A DNA stretch of 5,870 nucleotides, from contig CAJUQU010000266.1 of the NCBI GenBank assembly GCA_910588595.1, positions 1-5,870 on the forward strand, given 5' to 3'. A model generated the notes under the pieces. It was not told where the DNA came from and made no database searches. It saw only the letters and a list, made by a program, of their open reading frames with translations. The DNA is from an uncultured Lachnospiraceae bacterium (GTDB lineage Bacteria; Bacillota_A; Clostridia; Lachnospirales; Lachnospiraceae). Each line of letters opens with the position of its first letter. The first letter of the stretch is position 1. Made by a program: the position numbers and the translations under genes. Positions 5,206-5,870 of this stretch are shown piece after piece.

Positions 5206-5835
5206 TCAATTGATATCCCGTTTCTGATATACCTTTACCGCAATCCGATATGAGATAAAGAACCAGATCACAGAAATAAAAAGCACAATACCAAACGCCA
5301 ATAGGATATTTTCCTTTACAGATAAAACTAAATTTATAAGAAGCACAAGTCCCGTAATGATCCCTGTTGACGCCATAAATGACATCATAAAGACAATCTG
5401 CGACTTTTCTGGGTCAAATAAGTATGCGCACGGTAGACTGATACCCCCTGCCAGCAGGGTAGCGCTTATCCCGATAGAGCCATACAGCAATAGCGAGTCA
5501 AGCGTTACATCCATACCGAAACAAGCAAGGACAACACAGGGAATCAGCGCAATAAGCATTCCCAATACGGCAAGCAGGATATAAAACAAAAATTTCTCGC
5601 CGATGATCTGGTTCCTTGATACCGGCATGGTAATAACATTTTTATTCCATTTAGAAGCCGCGTCACTGGTAATACTGATAAAGGCTGCTGTTGTGGCGGC
5701 AACCGGAGCTAGAACCAGAAGTGCGCTGGTTTCCAGCAAAAAGGATAAGCCAAAACCCAAAACAACCAGGCTGACGAGCGTTACGAGGATATTGCTCCTG
5801 GCAATATAGAGATCTTTCACCAAAACACCTTTCAT
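5206..5835 (-). CDS. ABC-2 type transporter permease (ABC2_membrane_5-like)
   Basis: A 209-residue integral membrane protein with about six hydrophobic helices. It opens with MKGVLVKDLYIARSN, the typical N-terminus of the short ABC-2 permeases that pair with a separate ATPase to form exporters or ATP-driven efflux systems. The loop after helix 2 reads SDAASKWNKNVITMPVSRNQIIGEKF; WxxxxxTMPVSR-xxIxxxKF is characteristic of this group. The length is normal for the family and no break is seen. I chose ATG 5835, which overlaps the upstream stop (TGATG) and has GGGGG 7 nt ahead; GTG at 5838 is possible. The overlap implies translational coupling with the upstream gene. Substrate cannot be told; relatives are often controlled by a GntR/YtrA-type regulator that would lie outside the window. 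Confidence 0.87.
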   Translation of the reverse strand: MKGVLVKDLYIARSNILVTLVSLVVLGFGLSFLLETSALLVLAPVAATTAAFISITSDAASKWNKNVITMPVSRNQIIGEKFLFYILLAVLGMLIALIPCVVLACFGMDVTLDSLLLYGSIGISATLLAGGISLPCAYLFDPEKSQIVFMMSFMASTGIITGLVLLINLVLSVKENILLAFGIVLFISVIWFFISYRIAVKVYQKRDIN

Positions 5836-5870
5836 CACTTTTCCCCCTTTACATAAAGCAGCATAATCTC
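5835..5870 (-). CDS. C-terminal end of an upstream gene, probably the ABC transporter ATPase (partial)
   Basis: Only the last 11 codons and the stop are in view: EIMLLYVKGEK, ending TGA at 5835-5837, whose final A is also the first base of the permease ATG. The sequence fits the usual tail of ABC-2 exporter ATPases (xEEIMLxYVKGxx), and gene order ATPase-permease with overlapping codons is standard. The identity is inferred from this short tail and the context. Confidence 0.6.
   Translation of the reverse strand, partial: EIMLLYVKGEK

Overview
The window looks like the chromosome of a Gram-positive Clostridia member, most like Lachnospiraceae. The evidence is the type of proteins present (an M56/BlaR1-type sensor protease, a DEAD-box helicase with a C-terminal DbpA-type domain, a LytTR response regulator, an ABC-2 permease of the MKGxLxKDLY type), strong AGGAGG-like ribosome binding sites and T-rich hairpin terminators. 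No rRNA or tRNA is present, so genus-level placement is not possible. The left ~3.15 kb is visibly GC-richer and compact. The right ~2.7 kb is AT-richer, carries broken genes and mobile-element debris, and reads as accessory or decaying DNA.

Layout. 2-1501 (+): 3' part of a BlaR1/MecR1-like M56 metalloprotease gene with an unusual extracellular domain. 1507-1545: a 17-bp perfect hairpin acting as a shared terminator for two convergent genes. 1550-3145 (-): complete DEAD-box RNA helicase (deaD/yxiN type). 3183-3511: two abutting, related, long imperfect palindromes (167 and 166 bp) with the same CTAGTACAGC... ends, the most notable non-coding structure here. 3601-3630: a second strong hairpin terminator. 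3710-3898 (-): remnant of an ISAs1-family transposase. 3905-3933 (+): a well-formed promoter with no gene in front of it. 3999-4726 (-): LytTR response regulator split by a one-base deletion. 4751-4853: its probable promoter, bracketed by a perfect 12-bp inverted repeat and followed by a 15-bp leader hairpin. 4870-5109 (-): fragment, possibly of a phosphotransferase-fold protein. 5206-5835 (-): ABC-2 permease, translationally coupled to the last 11 codons of an upstream gene, probably the ABC ATPase.

How it fits together. The right-hand genes all run leftward. The exporter pair (ATPase plus permease) is the only apparently intact unit. The LytTR regulator has its own promoter, but it is frameshifted, has an abnormal C-terminus, and is followed by transposase debris where a cognate GHKL sensor kinase would commonly sit. 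This suggests IS-mediated decay of a two-component system. The helicase is a housekeeping RNA-remodelling gene whose upstream region has been taken over by the palindromic repeats, one of which ends 37 bp before its start codon.
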